Source of the DNA: CAUZIZ01 sp965218775
GTDB taxonomy: Bacteria > Acidobacteriota > UBA6911 > RPQK01 > JAJDTT01
Direction: 5' to 3'
Assembly: GCA_965218775.1 (NCBI GenBank)
Contig: CBDCLS010000005.1
Location: 992,001 to 1,056,000, forward strand
DNA length: 64,000 nucleotides
Under the pieces are notes generated by a model that saw nothing but the letters and a program-made list of their open reading frames with translations, searched no databases and was not told the DNA's origin. Position numbers and translations under genes: made by a program. Of this stretch, positions 33,969 to 43,331 are shown in pieces (positions within the stretch are counted from its first letter, which is position 1; the number at the start of each line of letters is the position of its first letter).

Positions 33969-35876
33969 CTACTGCTGAAACTCCGACCGAAGATTCAAGC
34001 TTCGAATCAACCGCCGGAGATAACTGGGGTGGACCCCGAGTCGGTTCGCCGCCTCCTTGTAGACGCCATTTTCTTGCTTAACGGCCTTGAGAACCAACTC
34101 CTTCTTGAACTGTGAAATCGCCTCATGAAAGCTGTGTTCCTCGTTGCTGGCGGGATCACTGACGAACATGGCTTCGGGTAGGTCCTCGAGTTGGATGACG
34201 TCACTGGAGCCAAGAACGACGGCCCGTTCAATAACGTTCCGTAGTTCACGCACATTACCTGGCCAGTCGTGATTCATGAGGCAGGTCCGAGCCTCTGGAG
34301 AGATTCCCGTAACCGCCCGGTTGTAGGCCGTGCTGAATCGGTAGGCGAAGTGCTGTGCCAGCAGGGGAATGTCTTCTGGATGATCTCTGAGAGGCGGCAT
34401 AACCAGGCCCACCACATTGAGGCGAAAGTACAGGTCCTTGCGAAATCTTCCTGCTGCGATCTCTTGCCCGAGGTCCTTGTTGCTAGCCGCAAGCAGGCGG
34501 ATGTCCACCCGGATGGGTTGAGTGCCGCCCACTCGCTCAAACTCTCGCTCTTCCAGGACCCGGAGCAGCTTGGCCTGGAGGGGAAGAGGAAGCTCGCCGA
34601 TCTCGTCCAGGAAGACGGTTCCTCCGTTACCCATCTCCAGTTTTCCCCTGGACTGCGCGTGAGCGGACGTAAAGGCCCCTTTCTCGTGGCCGAACAGCTC
34701 GGTTTCAGTAAGCTGCTCGACCAGAGCTGCGCAGTTGATTGCCACGAAGGGTCTTTCGGATCGGGGACTGTTGTCGTGGATAGCTCGAGCAGCCAGCTCC
34801 TTGCCGGTCCCGTTTTCACCGCAGATCAACACGCTCGCGGCAGCCGGTGCCACCTTTCCGATCAGATCGTAGACCTTGAGCATAGGAGGGCTCTCACCCA
34901 CCATGTCGTGCTCGATACCGAGATCTTTTTGCAGCCGCAGGTTCTCGTCCTCGAGCCACTCCAGGTATTGGGAGTTCTGCAAGGCAACCGCCCCGATTCC
35001 GGCCACAGCAGTCATCAGATGCAGGTGGTTCTCCTCGAATGGTTCTGTCGAATCGTCTGTCTCCAGATAGATGATTCCGAGCAGTCGATCCGCAACTGCG
35101 AGGGGGACGCAGAGAACGGATTGAACTCCGGATGCAATCAGGCTTTCAGAACCCTTTAGGTCTATATCCTGCGCAACGTGTCGGCTCAGAATCGCCGTAC
35201 GATCCCTCACGACATGGTCGACGATGGTACGACTGACTCGCACCCGGCCCTCGGTTCTGCCCGAGGGGTTCCAAACGAAGCTCGGGCTGTACCCCTCTCC
35301 CGTCTGGTCCGCCACCAGAAAGACACCGCGGCGGGCAGGAATGACTTCGCAAAGAGGCTCCAGGAGCTGGCGCTGGAGTGGCTCGGAGCCCCGGATCGAG
35401 TTGATACTCGAGTTGATCCTAAGCAGGACGTTCAGGTCGCGCGCCAACCTGTTCGAGGCGTCCACTTCCTGATGAATGAGTTCCCCGGTGAGAAAACGGG
35501 ACTCGCCACTTTGGAGCGTGCTGGTTAGCTGAGGAATCGAATCATCCCGAGCCAGTTCCTCTGGAACGGTGTCAGGCGGTTCTTCGTCGCGCAGCAGGAA
35601 CCAGACCAATGAGTCTGCAATTCTGATTCGATCCCCGTGCTCGAGCCAATGGTTGTTTATCGACACATCATTGACGAAGGTGCCCAGAGAGCTTTTCAGG
35701 TCGGAGAGTCTGAAGCGCTCACCCTCTTTGCTGATCTGACAGTGGTGTCGCGAGGTCCGAGAATCAGGGATGCATAGCGTACTCTCGTGGTGACGGCCGA
35801 TGGACACTATTTCCTCCCCGAGAGTGCAATGCGTGCCTTTCATCGGTCCATTCAGAACAACGAGCTTAGGCTTCAT
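33969..35876 (-). CDS. FHA-GAF-AAA sigma54-dependent transcriptional activator
   Basis: 635 residues from ATG 35876. An FHA domain (about 1-90: SIGRHHESTLCIPDSRTSRHHCQI) binds phosphothreonine, a GAF domain lies at about 150-310, and the sigma54 AAA+ domain includes Walker A GENGTGKE, Walker B TVFLDEIGELP and the GAFTGA loop, here GAFTSA. The C-terminal Fis-type helix-turn-helix includes NGVYKEAANRLGVHPSYLRRLIRSL. FHA-type activators usually answer to a Ser/Thr kinase; none is in the window. The frame stays open into the adjacent IS, but no ribosome site supports a longer form. The tandem insertion sequences begin 48 bases upstream and may have replaced its promoter region. Confidence 0.9.
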   Translation of the reverse strand: MKPKLVVLNGPMKGTHCTLGEEIVSIGRHHESTLCIPDSRTSRHHCQISKEGERFRLSDLKSSLGTFVNDVSINNHWLEHGDRIRIADSLVWFLLRDEEPPDTVPEELARDDSIPQLTSTLQSGESRFLTGELIHQEVDASNRLARDLNVLLRINSSINSIRGSEPLQRQLLEPLCEVIPARRGVFLVADQTGEGYSPSFVWNPSGRTEGRVRVSRTIVDHVVRDRTAILSRHVAQDIDLKGSESLIASGVQSVLCVPLAVADRLLGIIYLETDDSTEPFEENHLHLMTAVAGIGAVALQNSQYLEWLEDENLRLQKDLGIEHDMVGESPPMLKVYDLIGKVAPAAASVLICGENGTGKELAARAIHDNSPRSERPFVAINCAALVEQLTETELFGHEKGAFTSAHAQSRGKLEMGNGGTVFLDEIGELPLPLQAKLLRVLEEREFERVGGTQPIRVDIRLLAASNKDLGQEIAAGRFRKDLYFRLNVVGLVMPPLRDHPEDIPLLAQHFAYRFSTAYNRAVTGISPEARTCLMNHDWPGNVRELRNVIERAVVLGSSDVIQLEDLPEAMFVSDPASNEEHSFHEAISQFKKELVLKAVKQENGVYKEAANRLGVHPSYLRRLIRSLNLRSEFQQ

Positions 35877-35923
35877 GGCGGTCCATCGGAGTGATTTGGA
35901 GGATTCTGCATCCGCTTGGCTAG

Positions 35924-38023
35924 CCTCGATTTCCACGGCAGTACAAATGACGCCTTTCCGCTTCGAGCCCCCCGCCAGAATCCTTGATCGGCGCGACTTG
36001 CGCCTGCTGTGTTTCCACCTACGTTAGTAAATAGAAGTACCTATTTGGATAGAGAGGTAATCCTATACCTAAAACCTGATCAAGGGACGATCCCCACGCG
36101 AATGCTAGAAAAGTCTGGATATGAGGCAGAATAGAACCCTATCAAAGGCTGAGCATTTTCTGTCATTCATATCTAGTATAGTTATAGTTTGGAATACAGT
36201 AATCGGAATGGACTAACTAATGACACCCGACCGACCGCTCCGGAGGCCCAATTCTTCCTGGCCCCCGAATCGCCTCTGCAGCGCCAGTATGAGGCCTTGC
36301 GCTGCTTTTTCGTCGAAGGCTTGCCCTCGCAGCAGGTCGCCACTCGCTTCGGCTATTCCCCAGGAGCCTTCCGCGTCCTCTGTCATCAGTTTCGCCATGA
36401 TCTCAGCAAGCGCGCCCGCTTCTTTCAGGCGATTCGCCGGGGGCCTCAAGCGGCGCCCGCCCGCGATCGGGTGCGGGAACGGGCCGTCGCCCTGCGCAAG
36501 CGAAACCTCTCGGTCTACGATATCCAACGCGAGTTGGCCGCCGCCGGCCATTCCATCAGCATCAATGCGTTATCGATCCTGCTGCGAGAGGAGGGCTTCG
36601 CCCGACTGCCCCGGCGTCGGGATGAGCAACGCCCCGCCACCCTCAAGCCCGAAGCAGCAGCCATCGCCGACGTGCGGCAGATCAATCTGGCCCCGCGCAG
36701 CTTTCGCACCCGGGTCGGCGGTCTGTTTCTGTTCGTCCCGCTGATGCGATCGATCGATCTCGGGGCGGTGCTGCAGCCCCCCCGCCTTCCCGGCTCCCAA
36801 ATGATTCCCGCCGAGCAGGCCGTGCGCACCCTGCTGGCTCTGAAGCTGCTGGGCATCGAAAGAAAAAGTCATGTCATGGATCGGGTCTTTGACGAGGGCA
36901 TCGCCCTTTTTGCCGGTCTCAATGTGGTGCCCAAGCGCTCCTACCTGGCCGCCTACAGCTCCCGGGTCGACCGACGCGCCAACCTGCGCCTCATGGGAGC
37001 CTGGTTTGAGCAGGTCCAAGCCGCCGGCCTGCCCCGGGGCTCTTCCTTCGATCTGGACTTTCACACCGTCCCCGCCAATAGCCAGCAGGAACCTTTGGAC
37101 AAACACTATGTCTCTTCCCGCAGCCGCAGCCAAAAAGGCATCCTCGTTTTTTTGGCTCGGGACGCCACCGAGCGTGTCTTATGCTACGCCAATGCGGGTG
37201 TCCCCCGGGCCGATCGAGCCGACGAGGTGCAACGCTTCGTCCAGTTCTGGCACCAACACAGCGGTCAGCCTCCGGCCGAACTCGTCTTCGATTCCCAGTT
37301 GACCACCTATGCTCATCTGAACCGCCTCAACCAACAGGGCATTGGCTTTATCACCCTGCGCCGCCGCTCCCAAAAAATGCTGGGCCAGATCTGGAGCCGC
37401 CCCGCCTCCGCCTGGCACCGCATCACCTTACCCGCCCTGACTCGGATCTTTCGCACCCCCAAAGTCCTGGACCAGCGGATCGTCCTGAAACATTACGAAG
37501 GTCCCCTGCGCCAGCTCACCCTCATGGAACTCGGTCACGAAGAACCGACCGTCCTACTGACCAACCATCTGCGCCGCGCCCCCTCGACTCTGATCACCCG
37601 CTATGCCCAACGCATGCTCATCGAAAATGGCATCTCCGAAGCCATCCAGTTCTTTCACCTGGACGCGCTCTCTTCGATGGTGGGACTCAAAGTGGATTTT
37701 GACCTCCAGATCACCCTCATGGCCAGCTCCCTATATCGACTCATGGCCGAGAAGATTGGTCGCGAATATCAGCGGGCTCAAGCCAAAAAGATCTTCCGAA
37801 ATCTCCTCGACGTCTCGGCCCGGGTCCAGATCCAAGAGCAGCAAGTCACCGTCCACCTCGATAAGCGCGCCCATAACCCCTACTTGGTCGCCTCGGGCCT
37901 GGGTGATGATCCCACGCCCATGCCTTGGTTTGGCGGCAAAACTCTGGTCCTTCGATTTGACTAACCGACTCAACGGCTACCCTTAAAAAATGTTAGTCCT
38001 TTCCAGTACCGTGGAAATCGAGG
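35924..38023 (+). mobile_element. 2100-bp insertion sequence, tandem copy 1
   Basis: Left end CCTCGATTTCCACGGCAGTAC-like and right end, inverted, CCTCGATTTCCACGGTAC. The 4-bp target duplication CTAG is at 35920-35923 and 38024-38027, the latter shared with copy 2. It carries one 591-residue transposase. The only difference I found from copy 2 is C at 36173 (T at 38277), which gives this copy an internal CTAG. The family is uncertain: the 4-bp CTAG duplication is reminiscent of the IS701 or IS1380 groups. Confidence 0.93.
36189..37964 (+). CDS. Transposase of the 2100-bp IS, copy 1
   Basis: 591 residues. The N-terminal ~150 residues contain helix-turn-helix-like segments (LPSQQVATRFGYSPGAFRVLCHQ and LSVYDIQRELAAAGHSISINALSILLREEG). 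Probable DDE residues lie in SFDLDFHTVP, ELVFDSQLTTY and RMLIENGISEAIQFF. The helix-turn-helix at both ends of a long N-terminal region is unusual for small IS transposases and suggests a DDE group I cannot name with certainty. The start is a TTG codon at 36189; an ATG slightly downstream is not available, so the exact N-terminus is uncertain. The region from the left end to here (265 bases) has no other gene. Confidence 0.85.
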   Translation: MEYSNRNGLTNDTRPTAPEAQFFLAPESPLQRQYEALRCFFVEGLPSQQVATRFGYSPGAFRVLCHQFRHDLSKRARFFQAIRRGPQAAPARDRVRERAVALRKRNLSVYDIQRELAAAGHSISINALSILLREEGFARLPRRRDEQRPATLKPEAAAIADVRQINLAPRSFRTRVGGLFLFVPLMRSIDLGAVLQPPRLPGSQMIPAEQAVRTLLALKLLGIERKSHVMDRVFDEGIALFAGLNVVPKRSYLAAYSSRVDRRANLRLMGAWFEQVQAAGLPRGSSFDLDFHTVPANSQQEPLDKHYVSSRSRSQKGILVFLARDATERVLCYANAGVPRADRADEVQRFVQFWHQHSGQPPAELVFDSQLTTYAHLNRLNQQGIGFITLRRRSQKMLGQIWSRPASAWHRITLPALTRIFRTPKVLDQRIVLKHYEGPLRQLTLMELGHEEPTVLLTNHLRRAPSTLITRYAQRMLIENGISEAIQFFHLDALSSMVGLKVDFDLQITLMASSLYRLMAEKIGREYQRAQAKKIFRNLLDVSARVQIQEQQVTVHLDKRAHNPYLVASGLGDDPTPMPWFGGKTLVLRFD

Positions 38024-38027
38024 CTAG

Positions 38028-40127
38028 CCTCGATTTCCACGGCAGTACAAATGACGCCTTTCCGCTTCGAGCCCCCCGCCAGAATCCTTGATCGGCGCGA
38101 CTTGCGCCTGCTGTGTTTCCACCTACGTTAGTAAATAGAAGTACCTATTTGGATAGAGAGGTAATCCTATACCTAAAACCTGATCAAGGGACGATCCCCA
38201 CGCGAATGCTAGAAAAGTCTGGATATGAGGCAGAATAGAACCCTATCAAAGGCTGAGCATTTTCTGTCATTCATATTTAGTATAGTTATAGTTTGGAATA
38301 CAGTAATCGGAATGGACTAACTAATGACACCCGACCGACCGCTCCGGAGGCCCAATTCTTCCTGGCCCCCGAATCGCCTCTGCAGCGCCAGTATGAGGCC
38401 TTGCGCTGCTTTTTCGTCGAAGGCTTGCCCTCGCAGCAGGTCGCCACTCGCTTCGGCTATTCCCCAGGAGCCTTCCGCGTCCTCTGTCATCAGTTTCGCC
38501 ATGATCTCAGCAAGCGCGCCCGCTTCTTTCAGGCGATTCGCCGGGGGCCTCAAGCGGCGCCCGCCCGCGATCGGGTGCGGGAACGGGCCGTCGCCCTGCG
38601 CAAGCGAAACCTCTCGGTCTACGATATCCAACGCGAGTTGGCCGCCGCCGGCCATTCCATCAGCATCAATGCGTTATCGATCCTGCTGCGAGAGGAGGGC
38701 TTCGCCCGACTGCCCCGGCGTCGGGATGAGCAACGCCCCGCCACCCTCAAGCCCGAAGCAGCAGCCATCGCCGACGTGCGGCAGATCAATCTGGCCCCGC
38801 GCAGCTTTCGCACCCGGGTCGGCGGTCTGTTTCTGTTCGTCCCGCTGATGCGATCGATCGATCTCGGGGCGGTGCTGCAGCCCCCCCGCCTTCCCGGCTC
38901 CCAAATGATTCCCGCCGAGCAGGCCGTGCGCACCCTGCTGGCTCTGAAGCTGCTGGGCATCGAAAGAAAAAGTCATGTCATGGATCGGGTCTTTGACGAG
39001 GGCATCGCCCTTTTTGCCGGTCTCAATGTGGTGCCCAAGCGCTCCTACCTGGCCGCCTACAGCTCCCGGGTCGACCGACGCGCCAACCTGCGCCTCATGG
39101 GAGCCTGGTTTGAGCAGGTCCAAGCCGCCGGCCTGCCCCGGGGCTCTTCCTTCGATCTGGACTTTCACACCGTCCCCGCCAATAGCCAGCAGGAACCTTT
39201 GGACAAACACTATGTCTCTTCCCGCAGCCGCAGCCAAAAAGGCATCCTCGTTTTTTTGGCTCGGGACGCCACCGAGCGTGTCTTATGCTACGCCAATGCG
39301 GGTGTCCCCCGGGCCGATCGAGCCGACGAGGTGCAACGCTTCGTCCAGTTCTGGCACCAACACAGCGGTCAGCCTCCGGCCGAACTCGTCTTCGATTCCC
39401 AGTTGACCACCTATGCTCATCTGAACCGCCTCAACCAACAGGGCATTGGCTTTATCACCCTGCGCCGCCGCTCCCAAAAAATGCTGGGCCAGATCTGGAG
39501 CCGCCCCGCCTCCGCCTGGCACCGCATCACCTTACCCGCCCTGACTCGGATCTTTCGCACCCCCAAAGTCCTGGACCAGCGGATCGTCCTGAAACATTAC
39601 GAAGGTCCCCTGCGCCAGCTCACCCTCATGGAACTCGGTCACGAAGAACCGACCGTCCTACTGACCAACCATCTGCGCCGCGCCCCCTCGACTCTGATCA
39701 CCCGCTATGCCCAACGCATGCTCATCGAAAATGGCATCTCCGAAGCCATCCAGTTCTTTCACCTGGACGCGCTCTCTTCGATGGTGGGACTCAAAGTGGA
39801 TTTTGACCTCCAGATCACCCTCATGGCCAGCTCCCTATATCGACTCATGGCCGAGAAGATTGGTCGCGAATATCAGCGGGCTCAAGCCAAAAAGATCTTC
39901 CGAAATCTCCTCGACGTCTCGGCCCGGGTCCAGATCCAAGAGCAGCAAGTCACCGTCCACCTCGATAAGCGCGCCCATAACCCCTACTTGGTCGCCTCGG
40001 GCCTGGGTGATGATCCCACGCCCATGCCTTGGTTTGGCGGCAAAACTCTGGTCCTTCGATTTGACTAACCGACTCAACGGCTACCCTTAAAAAATGTTAG
40101 TCCTTTCCAGTACCGTGGAAATCGAGG
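38028..40127 (+). mobile_element. 2100-bp insertion sequence, tandem copy 2
   Basis: Same length and ends as copy 1, directly behind it with a single CTAG (38024-38027) between them, and CTAG again at 40128-40131. The arrangement is CTAG-IS-CTAG-IS-CTAG. The encoded transposase is identical. The right end abuts the GTG start codon of the EamA gene. Confidence 0.93.
38293..40068 (+). CDS. Transposase of the 2100-bp IS, copy 2
   Basis: 591 residues, identical to the protein at 36189-37964, with the same DDE candidates (FDLDFH, VFDSQ, IENGISEA). Because both copies are intact and nearly identical, either could act on both pairs of ends. The four inverted ends in tandem also create an abutted end-to-end junction at 38023/38028, the configuration that in some IS families makes a strong promoter or a highly reactive substrate; no such promoter is shown here. 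Confidence 0.85.
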   Translation: MEYSNRNGLTNDTRPTAPEAQFFLAPESPLQRQYEALRCFFVEGLPSQQVATRFGYSPGAFRVLCHQFRHDLSKRARFFQAIRRGPQAAPARDRVRERAVALRKRNLSVYDIQRELAAAGHSISINALSILLREEGFARLPRRRDEQRPATLKPEAAAIADVRQINLAPRSFRTRVGGLFLFVPLMRSIDLGAVLQPPRLPGSQMIPAEQAVRTLLALKLLGIERKSHVMDRVFDEGIALFAGLNVVPKRSYLAAYSSRVDRRANLRLMGAWFEQVQAAGLPRGSSFDLDFHTVPANSQQEPLDKHYVSSRSRSQKGILVFLARDATERVLCYANAGVPRADRADEVQRFVQFWHQHSGQPPAELVFDSQLTTYAHLNRLNQQGIGFITLRRRSQKMLGQIWSRPASAWHRITLPALTRIFRTPKVLDQRIVLKHYEGPLRQLTLMELGHEEPTVLLTNHLRRAPSTLITRYAQRMLIENGISEAIQFFHLDALSSMVGLKVDFDLQITLMASSLYRLMAEKIGREYQRAQAKKIFRNLLDVSARVQIQEQQVTVHLDKRAHNPYLVASGLGDDPTPMPWFGGKTLVLRFD

Positions 40128-40130
40128 CTA

Positions 40131-41054
40131 GTGCAACAGCAGAAGAGCGCCTACCTACACGCAGTGGCGGCGGTTCTGATGTGGTCGACGGTTGCCTCGG
40201 CCTTCAAGCTCAGCCTGCGCCACCTGGACTACCTGCATCTGCTTCTCTTTTCATCGGGCACTGCTTTCATCACGCTGTGGGTCATTCTGGCATTTCAGGG
40301 GAGGCTTCCAGTGCTCCTTACCTACTCGAAACGCCAGTATCTGTATTCCGCGTTTCTGGGTTTCTTGAATCCTTTTCTCTACTACATTGTCTTGTTCAAA
40401 GCCTACTCCCTGCTTCCCGCTCAGGAGGCCTTGTCGCTGAACTACACCTGGCCGCTGGTCCTGGTCCTGCTGTCGGCACCACTCTTGAAGCAAAAGCTGA
40501 CACTGAGAAGTTTAGCAGCGCTTCTAGTTAGCTTCCTGGGTGTCGTCGTTATCGGAACTAGAGGAGATCTCTCATCCCTCAGCTTCTCCGATCCCTATGG
40601 CGCCTCCCTGGCACTGGGCTCGTCGCTGATCTGGGCCTCGTTCTGGATCTTCAACCTCAAAGACGAGAGAGAAGAGGTGGCCAAGCTCTTCATCAGCTTC
40701 GGCTTCGGATTCCTGTACGTGCTGGTGATGCTTGGATTGGGACCGGGAATCGAGCTCTCTTCCCTACCAGGCCTGGGAGGAGCGATCTATTCCGGACTCT
40801 TCGAAATGGGTTTGACCTTCGTTGTCTGGCTCAGAGCTCTAAGACTGTCGGCTTCCGCCGCCCGGGTCAGTAACCTGGTCTTCCTCTCTCCCTTTATATC
40901 CCTGCTCCTGATTCAGGTGATCGTCGGAGAAAGAATCTTACTCTCCACCCTCGTCGGGCTCTCGCTAATTGTCGCCGGGATATTGGCGCAAGAGCATCTG
41001 GCCAGAAGTCGCCGTTTGAGTGCATCGGGCGAGGACAGGGGGAACACACTTTAG
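40131..41054 (+). CDS. EamA/DMT-superfamily transporter
   Basis: 307 residues with ten hydrophobic helices in two EamA repeats, beginning QQQKSAYLHAVAAVLMWSTVASAFKLSL, the usual opening of the family. Likely exports or imports a small metabolite; the substrate is unknown. The GTG at 40131 uses the last G of the CTAG target duplication, and no ribosome site remains upstream because IS copy 2 ends at 40127. Across the insertion, the frame continues on the other side to a TTG at 35896 (after CGGAG), so the gene may have lost its original start and a few codons. It remains possible that GTG is the original start. Confidence 0.85.
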   Translation: MQQQKSAYLHAVAAVLMWSTVASAFKLSLRHLDYLHLLLFSSGTAFITLWVILAFQGRLPVLLTYSKRQYLYSAFLGFLNPFLYYIVLFKAYSLLPAQEALSLNYTWPLVLVLLSAPLLKQKLTLRSLAALLVSFLGVVVIGTRGDLSSLSFSDPYGASLALGSSLIWASFWIFNLKDEREEVAKLFISFGFGFLYVLVMLGLGPGIELSSLPGLGGAIYSGLFEMGLTFVVWLRALRLSASAARVSNLVFLSPFISLLLIQVIVGERILLSTLVGLSLIVAGILAQEHLARSRRLSASGEDRGNTL

Positions 41055-41100
41055 TGCCCCCCAGGCTGTGAACGGCATCATTCGAGAAAGGGCGAGCCGG

Positions 41101-41194
41101 ATCATTCACAAGGAAACTCTGGGTCCGGCGTAGCGGTGGGCTCCAGGCCGCCGTCCGAGCCAAACGCTCGGAAGAATAAGACTTCGGCCTGGAG
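41101..41194. repeat. Family D repeat, copy 2, with nested stem-loops between convergent genes
   Basis: 41101-41152 matches the reverse complement of 10276-10328. CTCCAGGCCG (41141-41150) pairs with CGGCCTGGAG (41185-41194), and inside it CCGAG pairs with CTCGG (41155-41159 and 41167-41171). It lies between the convergent EamA and outer-membrane-type genes and could act as a bidirectional terminator, though there is no U-tract. Confidence 0.65.
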
Positions 41195-41239
41195 GCCAAA
41201 GCTACGTTCGCCAATGAAGTTTCAGGTCGGCCTCTACAG

Positions 41240-42037
41240 CTACCAGCGCCCGGGGCGTCCCATGTTGACCGTGAAGCCCACCAGGACCTGGTAATCCCTC
41301 GTGCCCTGAGAGAAGCCGTGCTCGTAGACGCCTAGATCAAGAACCCAATTTGGACGTACTCGATAGCTCAAGCCTTGACCCAAGGACACCGAGCCCGAGT
41401 CGAGAGTCGTGTCCTGATACAAGACACCTGCGAACGGAGACAATCGGGACAGCGCGCCAGAGGTCCCCAGCGTACGGGCAAAATCGGCAGCTACAAAGTA
41501 GTCGTGTCCCGGATTGGTGGGTGAAGAGTTGGTCGCCGAGCTCCATCCGGCATTCACGGCGGCGCCATTCTGTCCGAATCCGAAGGCAGCGATTCCGGTT
41601 GCCCCGATTCTAGCCCCCTCGTCCCCGCCCAGCAGAAAGGTGGCCGTTGGAGCCACAGCGAAAGCAACGGGTCCGCTTGAGTAGACCGGCCGCCGCAGAA
41701 TGACTCCGATCCGATCCCCGAAGTCCGTCATTCGATCCGGCCCCATACCGATGCTGGAAACGGCGTCGAAGGCCAAGCCAAACTCAGCCTGATGGAGCAG
41801 GCCAGCGCTACTGTTGGGCGTATACTTCAGCAAAACCGGCAAGGCAAAAAAACCACTCCAGGCAGCCGTGCCCATCTCCAGCTCCACGGTGCCGGGGGCG
41901 GCGGTCGAAGCATCGGAGGTAAAGGTCGGGCGCTGCGGCGTCGCCGCCTGGGGGCCACCAGATTGTGCCACGGCCCCGGATCCCAGTAAGAACCAGGTAG
42001 AAAAAAACAGGGCTGCCCAGAAAGTCGTTGTTTTCAT
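41240..42037 (-). CDS. Exported beta-barrel-like protein of unknown function
   Basis: 265 residues from ATG 42037. A signal peptide covers residues 1-25 (TTTFWAALFFSTWFLLGSGAVAQ). The mature protein opens with TSDASTAAPGTVELEMGTAAW and consists of alternating short strands with Gly, Ser and aromatic residues (LPVLLKYTPNSSAGLLHQAEFGLAFD...), ending NWVLDLGVYEHGFSQGTRDYQVLVGFTVNMG, the look of an outer-membrane transporter-like barrel. It resembles proteins annotated as transporter or MetA-pathway phenol degradation family. The frame extends upstream to 42280 but overlaps the divergent dehydrogenase gene there, so the shorter start is preferred. Confidence 0.7.
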   Translation of the reverse strand: MKTTTFWAALFFSTWFLLGSGAVAQSGGPQAATPQRPTFTSDASTAAPGTVELEMGTAAWSGFFALPVLLKYTPNSSAGLLHQAEFGLAFDAVSSIGMGPDRMTDFGDRIGVILRRPVYSSGPVAFAVAPTATFLLGGDEGARIGATGIAAFGFGQNGAAVNAGWSSATNSSPTNPGHDYFVAADFARTLGTSGALSRLSPFAGVLYQDTTLDSGSVSLGQGLSYRVRPNWVLDLGVYEHGFSQGTRDYQVLVGFTVNMGRPGRW

Positions 42038-42190
42038 CTTTCCGCAGAGCATTCTACTGGAAAAACTCAAACGCACCTCAAGAAACCCAAGTCGGCAGAG
42101 TGGCTTACTCCTTTCTTGACGCATCCTAGCCGCCAGAGTAGGCTTCTCAACGCTTCCTCCAGTGCTTGGTTGAAGCGAAGGAGAATCAAC

Positions 42191-43258
42191 ATGGAAACTT
42201 TCGAGATCCTGGTACTTCCGGGAGACGGGATCGGCGTTGAGGTTACTGAGCAGGCCCTTCGGATACTGGAAACGGTCCAAGAATTGGATGGATCCTGCCG
42301 ACTAGAGCTCAAGACGGTTCCATGGAGTACCGACTACTACATGGAGCATGGCCACACGGTGCCGGACGACTACCTGGAGACGCTCCGCAGCTCGGACGCC
42401 ATTTTTCTCGGTGCCCTGGGCGATCCGGATCGGGTACCCGATCACATCACCTTGAAGCCGCTAATCAATATCCGCCAGGCATTTGACCAATATGCATGTG
42501 TCCGGCCCGCCCGGCTGTTCCCGGGAGTCAGAACGCCCCTGGCCGACAAGAGCCCCTCTGATATCGACATCCTGGTCGTCAGGGAGAACTCCGAGGGCGA
42601 GTATGTAGACAACGGTGGCAAGTTCAAGGTGGGGACCGAAGATGAGTTCGCCGTCCAGAGCGCTCTTCACACCCGGAAAGGGATCGAGCGAGTTCTCCGA
42701 TTCGGCTTCGACCTGGCTCGTGAGCGCCGCAACCACTTGACGATGATTACCAAGTCCAATGCGCAGCGTTATGCCTACGTCCTTTGGGACTCAGTTCTGG
42801 ATGGATTGAAGGGCGAGTATACCGACGTCGAGATCGACAAGCTCCACGTCGACGCGGCGGTGATGAACTTCGTACGTTGGCCGGAGCGTTTCGACGTCGT
42901 GGTCGCCTCGAATCTCTTCGGAGATATCCTGACGGATCTGTCCGGTATCCTGGCGGGCGGCCTGGGCCTATCCCCTAGCGCCAACATCAACCCGGAGCGA
43001 AGCTTCCCTTCCATGTTCGAGCCAGTGCACGGCTCGGCACCCGACATTGCAGGCAAAGGAATCGCCAATCCAACCGCAGCCATCCTGAGTGCCGCCAACA
43101 TGTTGCAGTGGCTAGGATTGTCGAAGCCAGCGTCCCGGATCCACACCGCTGTCGAGTCAACCTTCGCCCAAGGATCCACGACTCCCGACCTGGGCGGTGA
43201 ACTGGGCACAGCAGCCTTCACCGACCGGATTATCGAAAACCTGTCCCTCGATCCGTAG
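42191..43258 (+). CDS. Isocitrate/isopropylmalate dehydrogenase family, D-malate/tartrate type
   Basis: 355 residues from ATG 42191, eight bases after AAGGAG. NAD-dependent oxidative decarboxylation of a 2-hydroxy acid. The sequence follows the DmlA/TtuC subgroup: LPGDGIGVEVTEQAL, FDQYACVRPARLFPGVRTPLA, VVRENSEGEY, TKSNAQR, the conserved Lys-x-x-x-Asp pair in IDKLHVDAAVMNFV, and VASNLFGDILTDLSG. The LFPGV segment separates it from LeuB. The upstream and downstream genes do not define a pathway; D-malate or tartrate use is inferred from the subgroup alone. Confidence 0.85.
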   Translation: METFEILVLPGDGIGVEVTEQALRILETVQELDGSCRLELKTVPWSTDYYMEHGHTVPDDYLETLRSSDAIFLGALGDPDRVPDHITLKPLINIRQAFDQYACVRPARLFPGVRTPLADKSPSDIDILVVRENSEGEYVDNGGKFKVGTEDEFAVQSALHTRKGIERVLRFGFDLARERRNHLTMITKSNAQRYAYVLWDSVLDGLKGEYTDVEIDKLHVDAAVMNFVRWPERFDVVVASNLFGDILTDLSGILAGGLGLSPSANINPERSFPSMFEPVHGSAPDIAGKGIANPTAAILSAANMLQWLGLSKPASRIHTAVESTFAQGSTTPDLGGELGTAAFTDRIIENLSLDP

Positions 43259-43331
43259 GGAGGTTAGCGCGCAAGAATCAGCAGGATCCAGTTCCTGCGG
43301 ACCACCGGTGGTAGCTGATGTATTCAAGCGC

